A stretch of 64,000 nt of DNA from Nocardioides silvaticus. Its GTDB lineage: Bacteria > Actinomycetota > Actinomycetes > Propionibacteriales > Nocardioidaceae. Position 1 is the first letter of the stretch; each line of letters starts with the position of its first letter. Shown piece after piece: positions 8,328 to 16,262 of this stretch. The position numbers and the translations under genes are program-made. The DNA lies in assembly GCF_003160695.1 (NCBI RefSeq), contig NZ_QGDD01000004.1, forward strand, positions 186,001-250,000, given 5' to 3'. A model generated the notes under the pieces. The model did not search any database and was not told the origin of the DNA. It saw only the letters and a program-made list of their open reading frames with translations.

Positions 8328-8738
8328 TCACTTCACGAACACGCAGAACGGGTGACCCGCCGGGTCGGCCAGCACGTAGAGGGGCTCGTCCTCGTCGTCG
8401 GTGCGGTCCAGCAGCACCTTGGCACCGAGCAGCTCGGCCCGGGCCTTGTTCCACTCCAGCTCCTCGACGTCAGCGACGGTCATGTCGACGTGAAGCTGCA
8501 TCGGGACGTCGGGATCGGGCCAGGTCGTCGGTTCGAGCCGCTCGACCTTCTGGAACGCCAGCATCCGGTGGCCGTTGGCGCCGACGATCACCAGCCAGTC
8601 CGGGTCGTCGCGCGAGCCGTCTTCGGGCGGCTCGTCGCCGGCGCGGTACTGGGCGCCGAGCAGCTCCCGGTAGAACTCCGCCAGACCGCGGCAGTCGGTG
8701 GTGTCGAGGACTGTCTGGCACAGCCGGGGGTACTCCAT
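8328..8738 (-). CDS. VOC family protein
   Basis: A 136-residue single-module VOC protein: MEYPRLCQTVLDTTDCRGLA at the start, a central QLHVDMTVADVEELEWNKA strand-helix unit, and the closing signature LADPAGHPFCVFVK with Glu/His positions usual for the fold. It resembles actinobacterial glyoxalase-like domain proteins of unknown substrate. The ATG at 8738 is preceded by GGGAGGA about 11 bases upstream. It is divergent from lhr, only 42 bases away, so their promoters must lie close together. A much longer open frame through this gene on the same strand is the antisense of lhr and not coding. Confidence 0.83.
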   Translation of the reverse strand: MEYPRLCQTVLDTTDCRGLAEFYRELLGAQYRAGDEPPEDGSRDDPDWLVIVGANGHRMLAFQKVERLEPTTWPDPDVPMQLHVDMTVADVEELEWNKARAELLGAKVLLDRTDDEDEPLYVLADPAGHPFCVFVK

Positions 8739-8780
8739 GTCGGGACCGTCCTCCCTGTCGGTGGCGTGCGCAAGGATGTG

Positions 8781-11700
8781 ATGGTGGCGAAGTACCCCGA
8801 AGCGCTGAGCGGATTCAGCGAGCCCACCCGGACCTGGTTCCGGGCTGCGTTCGCGGAGCCGACGTCGGCGCAGGAGGGCGCCTGGAGCTCGATCGGAAGC
8901 GGCCACCACACGCTGGTGGTTGCCCCCACGGGGTCCGGCAAGACGCTGAGCGCGTTCCTCGCCTCGATCGACCGGTTGCTGACGACGCCCACGCCCGAGG
9001 ACAAGACCAAGCGCACGAGGGTGCTCTACGTCTCCCCGCTCAAGGCGCTCGCCGTCGACGTCGAGCGCAACCTGCGGGCACCGCTCATCGGCATCCGGCA
9101 GACGGCCGAGCGGCTCGGCGAGACCGACGTGCGGGACGTCCGGGTCGGCATCCGCTCCGGCGACACGCCGGCCAACGAGCGCCGTACCCTCACGACCCGG
9201 CCGCCCGACATCCTCATCACCACCCCCGAGTCGCTGTTCCTCATGCTGACCAGCCGCGCCCGGGAGTCGCTCCAGGGCGTGGAGACGGTCATCGTCGACG
9301 AGGTGCACGCCGTCGCCGGCACCAAGCGCGGCGCCCACCTCGCGATCACCCTCGAGCGGCTCGACGCACTGCTCGCGAAGCCTGCGCAGCGCATCGGCCT
9401 GTCCGCGACGGTGCGCCCCACCGAGGAGGTCGCCCGGTTCCTCGGCGGTCACGCCCCGGTCGAGATCGTCGCCCCGCCGGCCCACAAGGAGTGGGACCTC
9501 GAGGTGGTCGTGCCGGTCGAGGACATGACCGAGCCCGACGGCGGCCGTCCCGAGGTGGAGGAGTACGACGAGCTCGGCGAGTCCGTCGACCGGCGCCGGG
9601 CCAGCATCTGGCCCCATGTCGAGGAGCGGGTCGCCCAGCTGATCGGTGAGCACCGCTCGACGATCGTCTTCGCCAACTCCCGCCGCACCGCCGAGCGGCT
9701 GACGGCGCGGCTCAACGAGATCGCCACCGGGGACTCCGCCGACGACGTGGCTCCCCCCGCGCAGATCCTCGCCCAGTCCGGCGCCTCGGCCGGCGCGGCG
9801 GCACTGATGGCCAAGGCCCACCACGGCTCGGTGTCGAAGGAGCAGCGCGCCCAGATCGAGGACGACCTCAAGGCCGGCCGGCTGCCGGCGGTGGTCGCGA
9901 CCAGCAGCCTCGAGCTCGGCATCGACATGGGCGCGGTCGACCAGGTCCTCCAGATCGCCTCGCCGCCCAGCGTGGCGAGCGCCCTGCAGCGCGTCGGCCG
10001 TGCCGGCCACCAGGTCGGCGAGACCTCCAAGGGCGTGTTCTTCCCCCAGCACCGGGGCGACCTCGCCCCGGCGGCGGTCTCGGTCGCGCGGATGCGCACC
10101 GGCGGCATCGAGGCGCTGCGTGTCCCGGCCAACCCGCTCGACGTCCTCGCGCAGCAGGTCGTCGCCGCGACCGCCCTCGACGAGTGGGACGTCGACGAGC
10201 TCTACGACACGATCCGCCAGGCGGCGCCGTACAACGGTCTCCCGCGCTCGGCCTACGAAGCCGTCCTCGACCTGCTGGCCGGCCGCTACCCGAGCGACGA
10301 GTTCGCCGAGCTGCGGCCGCGGATCACCTGGGACCGGGTCACCGGGACGATCGCCGGCCGGCCCGGCGCACAACGGCTCGCGGTCACCAGCGGCGGCACC
10401 ATCCCCGACCGCGGGCTCTACGGCGTCTTCCTCGTCGGCGAGGGCACCGGCCGCCGGGTCGGCGAGCTCGACGAGGAGATGGTCTACGAGAGCCGGGTCG
10501 GCGACGTGTTCGCGCTCGGCGCCACCAGCTGGCGCATCGAGGACATCACCCACGACCGGGTGCTCGTCTCGCCCGCCCCGGGGGTCCCGGGACGGCTGCC
10601 GTTCTGGAAGGGCGACACCCTCGGCCGTCCCGCCGAGCTCGGCGAGGCCGTCGGCGCGTTCAACCGCGAGCTGGCCGGCCTCCCCGACCAGAAGGCTCGC
10701 GACCGCGTGCGCGAGGTCGGCCTCGACGACAACGCCGCGAGCAACCTGGTGACCTACGTCCGCGAGCAGGCCGAGGCCACTCGCCTGCTCCCGAGCGACA
10801 CCACGCTGCTGGTCGAGCGGTTCCGCGACGAGCTCGGCGACTGGCGCCTGGTGCTCCACTCCCCCTACGGCACCGCGGTCCACGCGCCGTGGGCGCTGGC
10901 GATCAACGCCCGGCTGCGCGAGCGCTACGGCCTGGCCGGCCAGGGCAGCCAGGCGATCGCCTCCGACGACGGCATCGTGATCCGGATCCCCGACACCGAC
11001 GCCGAGCCCCCCGGTGCCGACCTGGTGGTGTTCGAGCCCGACGAGATCGACGAGATCGTGACCCGCGAGGTCGGCGGCTCCGCGCTCTTCGCCAGCCGGT
11101 TCCGTGAGTGCGCGGGCCGCGCGCTGCTGCTGCCGCGTCGCGACCCCGGCCGCCGCAGCCCGCTGTGGCAGCAGCGCCAGCGCGCGGCGGCGCTGCTCGA
11201 GGTCGCCGCCCGCTACCCGTCCTTCCCCATCGTGCTCGAGACGGTCCGCGAGGTCCTCAACGACGTCTACGACCTGCCCAGCCTCACCTCCCTGCTGACC
11301 CGCGTGCAGCAGCGCGAGATCACCGTCACCGACATCGAGACCACCTCGCCGTCGCCGTTCGCGCGGACCCTGCTGTTCGGCTACGTCGCGCAGTTCGTCT
11401 ACGAGGGCGACTCCCCCATCGCCGAGCGCCGCGCCGCCGCGCTCACGCTCGACCAGGGACTGCTGGCCGAGCTGCTCGGTCGCGCCGAGCTCCGCGAGCT
11501 GCTCGACCCCGACGTGCTCGCCGAGGTCGAGGCCGAGCTCCAGCGGGTCGCCCCCGACCGGCGGGCGCGCGACGCCGAGGGCATGGTCGACCTGCTCCGC
11601 CTGCTCGGACCACTCACCCTCGACGAGGCCGTCGCCCGCGCCGTGCCCGACGCTCCCGTCGCCGACTGGCTGAGCGACCTCGCGGCCACCCGTCGGGTCG

Positions 11701-13346
11701 TCGAGGTCCGCATGACGTACGGCGACGCCTGGGCCGTCGTCGAGGACGTCGCCCGGCTCCGCGACGGGCTGGGTGTGCCCGTCCCGCCAGGCACCCCCGC
11801 GGCGTTCACCGAGCCGGTCGACGACCCCCTGGGCGACCTGGTCGCCCGCTACGCCCGCACCCACGGCCCGTTCACCGACCGTCAGGTCGCCGAGCGGCTC
11901 GGGCTCGGCATCGCCCCCGTCCGCCACACCCTGCAGCGGCTCGAGGGCCAGGGCCGGGTGCTCACCGGCGAGTTCCGCCCGACCGGCGTCGGGGACGAGT
12001 GGTGCGACGCCGAGGTGCTGCGCCGGCTGCGACGCCGCTCGCTGGCCAAGCTGCGCCAGGAGATCGAGCCGGTCGAGCCGGTCGCCCTCGCCCGCTTCTC
12101 CTCCGCCTGGCAGCAGGTCTCGACAAGCTCGACCACCGGCGGGAGCCGCGGTCTCCGCGGCGTGGACGGCGTGGTCCGCGCGGTCGAGCAGCTGGCCGGC
12201 GCCCCGGTGCCGGCGTCGGCGCTCGAGCCGCTGGTGCTCGCGGCGCGGGTCCGCGACTACGAGCCGGCCTACCTCGACGAGCTGACCGCCACCGGCGAGG
12301 TCGTGTGGGCCGGTCACGGCGCGCTGCCCGGCAGCGACGGCTGGGTCTCCCTTCACCTCGCCGACCAGGCGCCATTGACCCTGCCCGACCCGCAGACCGA
12401 CATCGACGACGAGCTCCAGCGCCAGGTGCTGGCCGCGCTCGCACCCGGCGGTGCCTGGTTCTTCCGCCAGCTCAGCGACTCGATCGGCAGCAAGAGCGAC
12501 GCCGCGCTGAGTGCCGCGCTCTGGGAGCTGGTCTGGGCGGGCCGCGTCAGCAACGACACCCTCGCGCCGCTCCGCTCCCTGACCAGCTCCGGACGTCCTG
12601 CGCACCGCACCCGCCGGGCCGCGCCGCGGCCCGGTCGCGTCGCCCGCTCCGGTCCACCCGAGACCGCCGGTCGGTGGGCACTGCTGCCCGCGATCGACAC
12701 CGACCCGACCCGGAGGGCCCACGCCACGGCCGAGCGGCTGCTCGACCGGCACGGCGTGGTGACCCGCGGTGCGGTGCAGAGCGAGCGCGTCCCGGGCGGC
12801 TTCGCAGCCGTCTACCGCGTGCTCGCCGCGTTCGAGGAGACCGGCCGCTGCCGTCGGGGGTACTTCGTCGAGGGCCTCGGTGCCGCCCAGTTCGGAACCG
12901 CGGGCTCGATCGACCGGCTGCGCACCTTCGCCTCGGTCTCCGAGCACGACAAGCCGGTCGCCGTCGCACTCGCCGCGACCGACCCGGCCAACCCCTACGG
13001 CGCCGCCCTCCCCTGGCCGGCCGCCACTAGCTCCACCGAGGACGGCGCGAGCGGGCACCGGCCCGGCCGCAAGGCGGGGGCGCTCGTCGTACTCGTCGAC
13101 GGGGCCCTGGTCCTCTACGTCGAGCGCGGCGGTCGCACGCTGCTCACCTGGACCGACGACCCCGACCGGCTCGGCCCGGCTGCGGAGGCGCTCTCCACCG
13201 CGGTCCGGCGCGGCACCCTCGGCCGGCTGACCGTCGAGAAGGCCGACGGCGCCCCTCTGCTCGGATCCGGTCCGAGCGCGCTGCGCGCGGCGCTCGACGC
13301 CGCCGGCTTCGTCGCCACCCCGCGCGGGCTGCGGATGCGGGGCTAG
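8781..13346 (+). CDS. lhr: Lhr-type ATP-dependent DNA helicase
   Basis: A 1521-residue superfamily 2 helicase, matching the length of mycobacterial Lhr (about 1510). Motif I is APTGSGKT (about residues 49-56), motif II DEVH (about 172), motif III SAT, and motif VI QRVGRAGH; a long C-terminal region with winged-helix and beta-barrel modules follows, as in the Lhr-core plus C-terminal oligomerisation region. Lhr unwinds 3'-tailed RNA:DNA and DNA duplexes and is induced by DNA damage in mycobacteria. ATG 8781 is chosen because homology begins just after it; GTG 8778 or 8784 are alternatives. A repeat-like insertion at 12116-12137 adds about eight residues (STSSTTGG) in frame. nei2 follows two bases after the stop, the same pairing as in Mycobacterium. 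Confidence 0.92.
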   Translation: MVAKYPEALSGFSEPTRTWFRAAFAEPTSAQEGAWSSIGSGHHTLVVAPTGSGKTLSAFLASIDRLLTTPTPEDKTKRTRVLYVSPLKALAVDVERNLRAPLIGIRQTAERLGETDVRDVRVGIRSGDTPANERRTLTTRPPDILITTPESLFLMLTSRARESLQGVETVIVDEVHAVAGTKRGAHLAITLERLDALLAKPAQRIGLSATVRPTEEVARFLGGHAPVEIVAPPAHKEWDLEVVVPVEDMTEPDGGRPEVEEYDELGESVDRRRASIWPHVEERVAQLIGEHRSTIVFANSRRTAERLTARLNEIATGDSADDVAPPAQILAQSGASAGAAALMAKAHHGSVSKEQRAQIEDDLKAGRLPAVVATSSLELGIDMGAVDQVLQIASPPSVASALQRVGRAGHQVGETSKGVFFPQHRGDLAPAAVSVARMRTGGIEALRVPANPLDVLAQQVVAATALDEWDVDELYDTIRQAAPYNGLPRSAYEAVLDLLAGRYPSDEFAELRPRITWDRVTGTIAGRPGAQRLAVTSGGTIPDRGLYGVFLVGEGTGRRVGELDEEMVYESRVGDVFALGATSWRIEDITHDRVLVSPAPGVPGRLPFWKGDTLGRPAELGEAVGAFNRELAGLPDQKARDRVREVGLDDNAASNLVTYVREQAEATRLLPSDTTLLVERFRDELGDWRLVLHSPYGTAVHAPWALAINARLRERYGLAGQGSQAIASDDGIVIRIPDTDAEPPGADLVVFEPDEIDEIVTREVGGSALFASRFRECAGRALLLPRRDPGRRSPLWQQRQRAAALLEVAARYPSFPIVLETVREVLNDVYDLPSLTSLLTRVQQREITVTDIETTSPSPFARTLLFGYVAQFVYEGDSPIAERRAAALTLDQGLLAELLGRAELRELLDPDVLAEVEAELQRVAPDRRARDAEGMVDLLRLLGPLTLDEAVARAVPDAPVADWLSDLAATRRVVEVRMTYGDAWAVVEDVARLRDGLGVPVPPGTPAAFTEPVDDPLGDLVARYARTHGPFTDRQVAERLGLGIAPVRHTLQRLEGQGRVLTGEFRPTGVGDEWCDAEVLRRLRRRSLAKLRQEIEPVEPVALARFSSAWQQVSTSSTTGGSRGLRGVDGVVRAVEQLAGAPVPASALEPLVLAARVRDYEPAYLDELTATGEVVWAGHGALPGSDGWVSLHLADQAPLTLPDPQTDIDDELQRQVLAALAPGGAWFFRQLSDSIGSKSDAALSAALWELVWAGRVSNDTLAPLRSLTSSGRPAHRTRRAAPRPGRVARSGPPETAGRWALLPAIDTDPTRRAHATAERLLDRHGVVTRGAVQSERVPGGFAAVYRVLAAFEETGRCRRGYFVEGLGAAQFGTAGSIDRLRTFASVSEHDKPVAVALAATDPANPYGAALPWPAATSSTEDGASGHRPGRKAGALVVLVDGALVLYVERGGRTLLTWTDDPDRLGPAAEALSTAVRRGTLGRLTVEKADGAPLLGSGPSALRAALDAAGFVATPRGLRMRG
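12116..12137 (+). repeat. REP-like palindromic element inside lhr
   Basis: The sequence GGTCTCGACAAGCTCGACC followed by ACC is the reverse complement of the element seen twice in rimO (GGTCGAGCCTGTCGAGACC at 32412-32430). It is read in frame as part of a Ser/Thr-Gly linker between WQQV and the conserved RGVDGVVRAVEQL segment. Confidence 0.6.
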
Positions 13347-13348
13347 CG

Positions 13349-14149
13349 GTGCCTGAGGGCGATGCCGTCTACCTCACCGCGCGCCGGCTCGACCGCGGGC
13401 TCAAGGGCAAGGTGCTCACGGCCAGCGACTTCCGCTGGCCGTCGCTCGCGACCGTCGACCTGACCGGCGCGACCGTGCTCGGCACCGGCACGCACGGCAA
13501 GCACCTGCTGACCCGGCTCGAGCACGACGGCACGCCGCTGACGCTGCACACCCACCTGAAGATGGAGGGCGTGTGGCGGGTGCTCGACAAGGGCCGCCGG
13601 TGGCCGCGGCCGGCTCACCAGGCCCGGGTGGTGCTCCGGGTGGAGGGCACGGAGGCCGTCGGGTTCTCGCTCGGCCTGGTCGAGCTGTTCCCGACCGCGG
13701 ACGAGGAGGGCGTCATCGGTCACCTCGGCCCGGACCTGATGGCCGAGGACTTCGACGAGGGCGAGGCTCTCCGCCGCCTCCTGGAACGGCCGGACCGGCC
13801 GCTGGGCGAGGCGCTGCTGGACCAGACGGTCGTCGCCGGCATCGGCACCATCTACCTCGCCGAGACCTGCTTCCTCCAGGGTGCCCACCCGCTGGCCGCG
13901 GTCAGCGCCGTGAGGGACCCCGCCCGCCTGCTCCGCCGCGCCCACCTGCTGCTCCGCAACGGCGTCTACTACGGCCGCCCCACCACCGCCGGCGAGCGCA
14001 AGGGCACTGTCTGGGTCTTCCGCCGCACCCGTCAGTCCTGCCTGCGCTGCGGCACCCCGATCGAGGCCGGCAACGTCGGCGAGGAGGGCCGCGAGCGCAC
14101 GACGTACTGGTGCCCCCGCTGCCAGCCGCGCGACCCGGTCGCAACCTGA
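13349..14149 (+). CDS. nei2: Endonuclease VIII-type DNA glycosylase (Nei2, Fpg/Nei family)
   Basis: A 266-residue bifunctional DNA glycosylase/AP lyase for oxidised bases. After removal of Met it begins PEGD, giving the N-terminal Pro nucleophile and catalytic Glu of the family; HGKHLL carries the conserved Lys, the helix-two-turn-helix lies near [20 protein letters not shown], and the C-terminal zinc finger is CLRCG...YWCPRCQ. It differs from Fpg (PELP start) and matches actinobacterial Nei2. The GTG start lies two bases after the lhr stop codon, so the two are almost certainly translated from one mRNA; this lhr-nei pair is conserved in Mycobacterium and points to a joint role in repair. Confidence 0.92.
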   Translation: MPEGDAVYLTARRLDRGLKGKVLTASDFRWPSLATVDLTGATVLGTGTHGKHLLTRLEHDGTPLTLHTHLKMEGVWRVLDKGRRWPRPAHQARVVLRVEGTEAVGFSLGLVELFPTADEEGVIGHLGPDLMAEDFDEGEALRRLLERPDRPLGEALLDQTVVAGIGTIYLAETCFLQGAHPLAAVSAVRDPARLLRRAHLLLRNGVYYGRPTTAGERKGTVWVFRRTRQSCLRCGTPIEAGNVGEEGRERTTYWCPRCQPRDPVAT

Positions 14150-14211
14150 GAGTCCCCTGTGACCCCGCTCGCACCGGGAACGTGCCACCGCGGGGCGGCG
14201 TTGAACCGGAC

Positions 14212-15114
14212 GTGGAGCACAAGCACTTCAACGGACTGAAGACCACCCTGCTGTTCGCGGCCATCATCGGGCTGCTGCTGGCCGTGGGTGGGACGATCGC
14301 GGCCGCGACCGGCAACGCCCTCTTCATCTGGGTCTTCGCGCTGATCGGCGTGGGAATGACCGCCTACGGCTACTGGAACTCCGACAAGCTGGCGATCCGT
14401 GCCATGCACGCCCGGCCGGTGACCGAGCAGGAGCAGCCGGCGATGTACCGCATCGTCCGCGAGCTCTCGACGAAGGCGGGCAAGCCGATGCCGCGGCTGT
14501 ACGTGTCGCCGACGGCGGCGCCCAACGCGTTCGCCACCGGCCGCAACCCCGAGCACGCGGCGGTGTGCGCGACGGAGGGCATCCTCCAGCTGCTCGACGA
14601 GCGGGAGCTGCGCGGCGTGCTCGGTCACGAGCTGATGCACGTCTACAACCGCGACATCCTCACCTCGTCGGTCGCGGCGGCGGTGGCCGGCGTGATCAGC
14701 TCGATCGGCCAGTTCCTCGCGTTCACGTCGATCTTCGGCGGCGGCTCCGACGAGGACCGCCCCAACCCGCTCGCGATGATCGCGATGGCGCTGCTCGCCC
14801 CGTTCGCGGCCACGGTGATCCAGCTGGCGATCAGCCGCACCCGGGAGTACGACGCCGACGAGGACGGCGCCCGGCTCACCGGCGACCCGCTCGCGCTGGC
14901 CTCGGCGCTGCGCAAGCTCGAGCACGGCACCCAGCGGGCCCCGCTGCCGCCGACCCAGAAGCTGCAGAACGCCAGCCACCTGATGATCGCGAACCCGTTC
15001 CGCGCCCAGGACGTGTCGCGACTGTTCTCGACCCACCCGCCGATGGCGGAGCGGATCGCGCGGCTCGAGACCGCCGCTCTCCGCCCGGTCGTCGGGCCCT
15101 CGGTCGTCGAGTAG
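14212..15114 (+). CDS. htpX: M48-family membrane zinc metalloprotease, HtpX
   Basis: A 300-residue integral membrane protease for quality control of membrane proteins. Two N-terminal membrane segments (about residues 10-55) precede the zinc-binding HELMH motif (HExxH), two further hydrophobic segments and the downstream Glu-bearing motif [13 protein letters not shown]. The C-terminus includes the usual [17 protein letters not shown] 14212 ([11 protein letters not shown]) is chosen as it gives the normal HtpX N-terminus; GTG 14182 is an alternative. The last residues (VVE) and the TAG stop come from the first copy of an intergenic repeat, so the original C-terminus may have been longer or different. 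It follows nei2 by 62 bases. Confidence 0.9.
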   Translation: MEHKHFNGLKTTLLFAAIIGLLLAVGGTIAAATGNALFIWVFALIGVGMTAYGYWNSDKLAIRAMHARPVTEQEQPAMYRIVRELSTKAGKPMPRLYVSPTAAPNAFATGRNPEHAAVCATEGILQLLDERELRGVLGHELMHVYNRDILTSSVAAAVAGVISSIGQFLAFTSIFGGGSDEDRPNPLAMIAMALLAPFAATVIQLAISRTREYDADEDGARLTGDPLALASALRKLEHGTQRAPLPPTQKLQNASHLMIANPFRAQDVSRLFSTHPPMAERIARLETAALRPVVGPSVVE

Positions 15115-15368
15115 TCCGAGCCGCTGGGCGAGGACGTATCGAGACGCCCGCACCCGCCCGGGTCGTCGAGCCCTCGGTCGTCGAGTGGTCCGAGCCGCTG
15201 GGCGAGGACGTATCGAGACGCCGCTCTCCGCCCGGTCATCGAGCCCTCGGTCGTCGAGTAGTCCGAGCCGCTGGGCGAGGACGTATCGAGACGCCCGCAC
15301 CCGACCGGTCGTCGAGCCCTCGGTCGTCGAGTAGTCCGAGCCGCTAGGCGAGGACGTATCGAGACGCC
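15103..15368 (+). repeat. Four tandem copies of a GTCGTCGAGTAG...CGTATCGAGACGCC repeat
   Basis: Four copies of a 46-base unit begin at 15103, 15178, 15250 and 15323 (spacing 72-75 bases). Each starts GTCGTCGAGTAG (copy 2 has TGG) and ends GTATCGAGACGCC, with TCCGAGCCGCTGGGCGAGGA between; partly conserved GC-rich spacers separate them. They fill the gap between the convergent htpX and clgR genes, and copy 1 supplies the htpX stop. The same 46-base unit occurs at 51081-51126, and a relative makes up the array at 56360-57287. Confidence 0.9.
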
Positions 15369-15387
15369 CGCACCCGACCGCTCACCG

Positions 15388-15687
15388 CTAGGCAGCGGAG
15401 GCGACGACCTCTTCGGCCCGCAGCGGCGCGATCGACGCGGGCACCAGCGTGCCCTCCTCGACGGCGACGGCGTCGGCGACGTTGCGCAGCACCTCGGACA
15501 GGGGCACCTCGAGAGCCTCGCACAGCGAGGCGAGCAGCTCGGAGGAGGCTTCCTTCTGGCCGCGCTCGATCTCGGAGATGTAGCCCAGGCTGACCCGGGC
15601 GACGCCGGAGACCTCCCGCAGCGTCAGACCCAGCTCGGAGCGGCGCTCGCGCAACACGTCACCGAGCATCCGGCGGAACAGTGCCAT
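15388..15687 (-). CDS. clgR: ClgR-like XRE-family transcriptional regulator
   Basis: A 99-residue DNA-binding protein with a Cro/C1-type helix-turn-helix at about residues 10-65 ([44 protein letters not shown]). The [14 protein letters not shown]-terminus, this helix-turn-helix and the place next to cinA match actinobacterial ClgR, the activator of clpP, clpC and related stress genes, itself a Clp substrate through its hydrophobic C-terminus; here the end reads EEVVASAA, a plausible degradation tag. ATG 15687 has AGGGGAG six bases upstream. It follows cinA by 97 bases at the end of the interrupted ftsK-clgR operon. Confidence 0.88.
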   Translation of the reverse strand: MALFRRMLGDVLRERRSELGLTLREVSGVARVSLGYISEIERGQKEASSELLASLCEALEVPLSEVLRNVADAVAVEEGTLVPASIAPLRAEEVVASAA

Positions 15688-15784
15688 GGCGGTCTCCCCT
15701 CTCGATCCGACTCTGGCCCCAACGCTACCGGAGCCGTGGATGTTCCGGTGCCCCGACCGGCCCGGGTTCATCCTCGTGGCTGAA

Positions 15785-16252
15785 TCATCCCCGGATCATG
15801 CCAGTGAGTGCCGACAGTGCGCCGTCGACCGCCGCGGCCTGGATCGCGGCCCGGTCACCGGTCAGCGCGAGCCGCACGACCTCGGTCCCCACGGGCCCGG
15901 CGACCGCCACGAAGACGGTGCCGACCGGCTGCCCGTCCTGGGTGTCCGGACCTGCGACACCCGTCGTGCTGACGCCGTACGACGTGCGCAGCAGGCCGCG
16001 CACGCCCTCGGCCATCGCCCGGGCGCACTGCGCGGAGACGACTCCGTGGGCGGCCACCAGGTCCTCCGGCACGCCGAGCAGCGAGATCTTCACCTCGGTC
16101 GCATAGCTGACGACTCCCCCGGCGTAGACCGCCGAGGCGCCCGCGACGGCCGTGATCCGGGCGGCGAGCTGCCCACCGGTGAGCGACTCCGCCGTCGCGA
16201 TCGTCGCGCCCTCCTCACGAAGGCGCGAGATCGCAACGGCGGCGTCACTCAC
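15785..16252 (-). CDS. cinA: Nicotinamide-nucleotide amidohydrolase (CinA C-terminal domain, PncC)
   Basis: A 155-residue stand-alone CinA C-terminal domain. Family landmarks are [14 protein letters not shown] near residue 20 (catalytic Ser), [17 protein letters not shown], and [23 protein letters not shown]. PncC deamidates NMN to nicotinate mononucleotide, recycling the by-product of NAD-dependent DNA ligase. The GTG start lies 10 bases after the stop of the 5'-nucleotidase gene, so it is probably on the same mRNA. In related actinobacteria this gene directly follows pgsA; here the two are about 14.4 kb apart. Confidence 0.9.
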   Translation of the reverse strand: MSDAAVAISRLREEGATIATAESLTGGQLAARITAVAGASAVYAGGVVSYATEVKISLLGVPEDLVAAHGVVSAQCARAMAEGVRGLLRTSYGVSTTGVAGPDTQDGQPVGTVFVAVAGPVGTEVVRLALTGDRAAIQAAAVDGALSALTGMIRG

Positions 16253-16262
16253 TCGGCAGCTC

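Noticed and set aside
8328..13058. A minus-strand open frame of 1576 codons covering lhr and running into the VOC gene
   Set aside because: Only its last 136 codons are a real protein (VOC). The rest is antisense to lhr, whose helicase motifs are intact.
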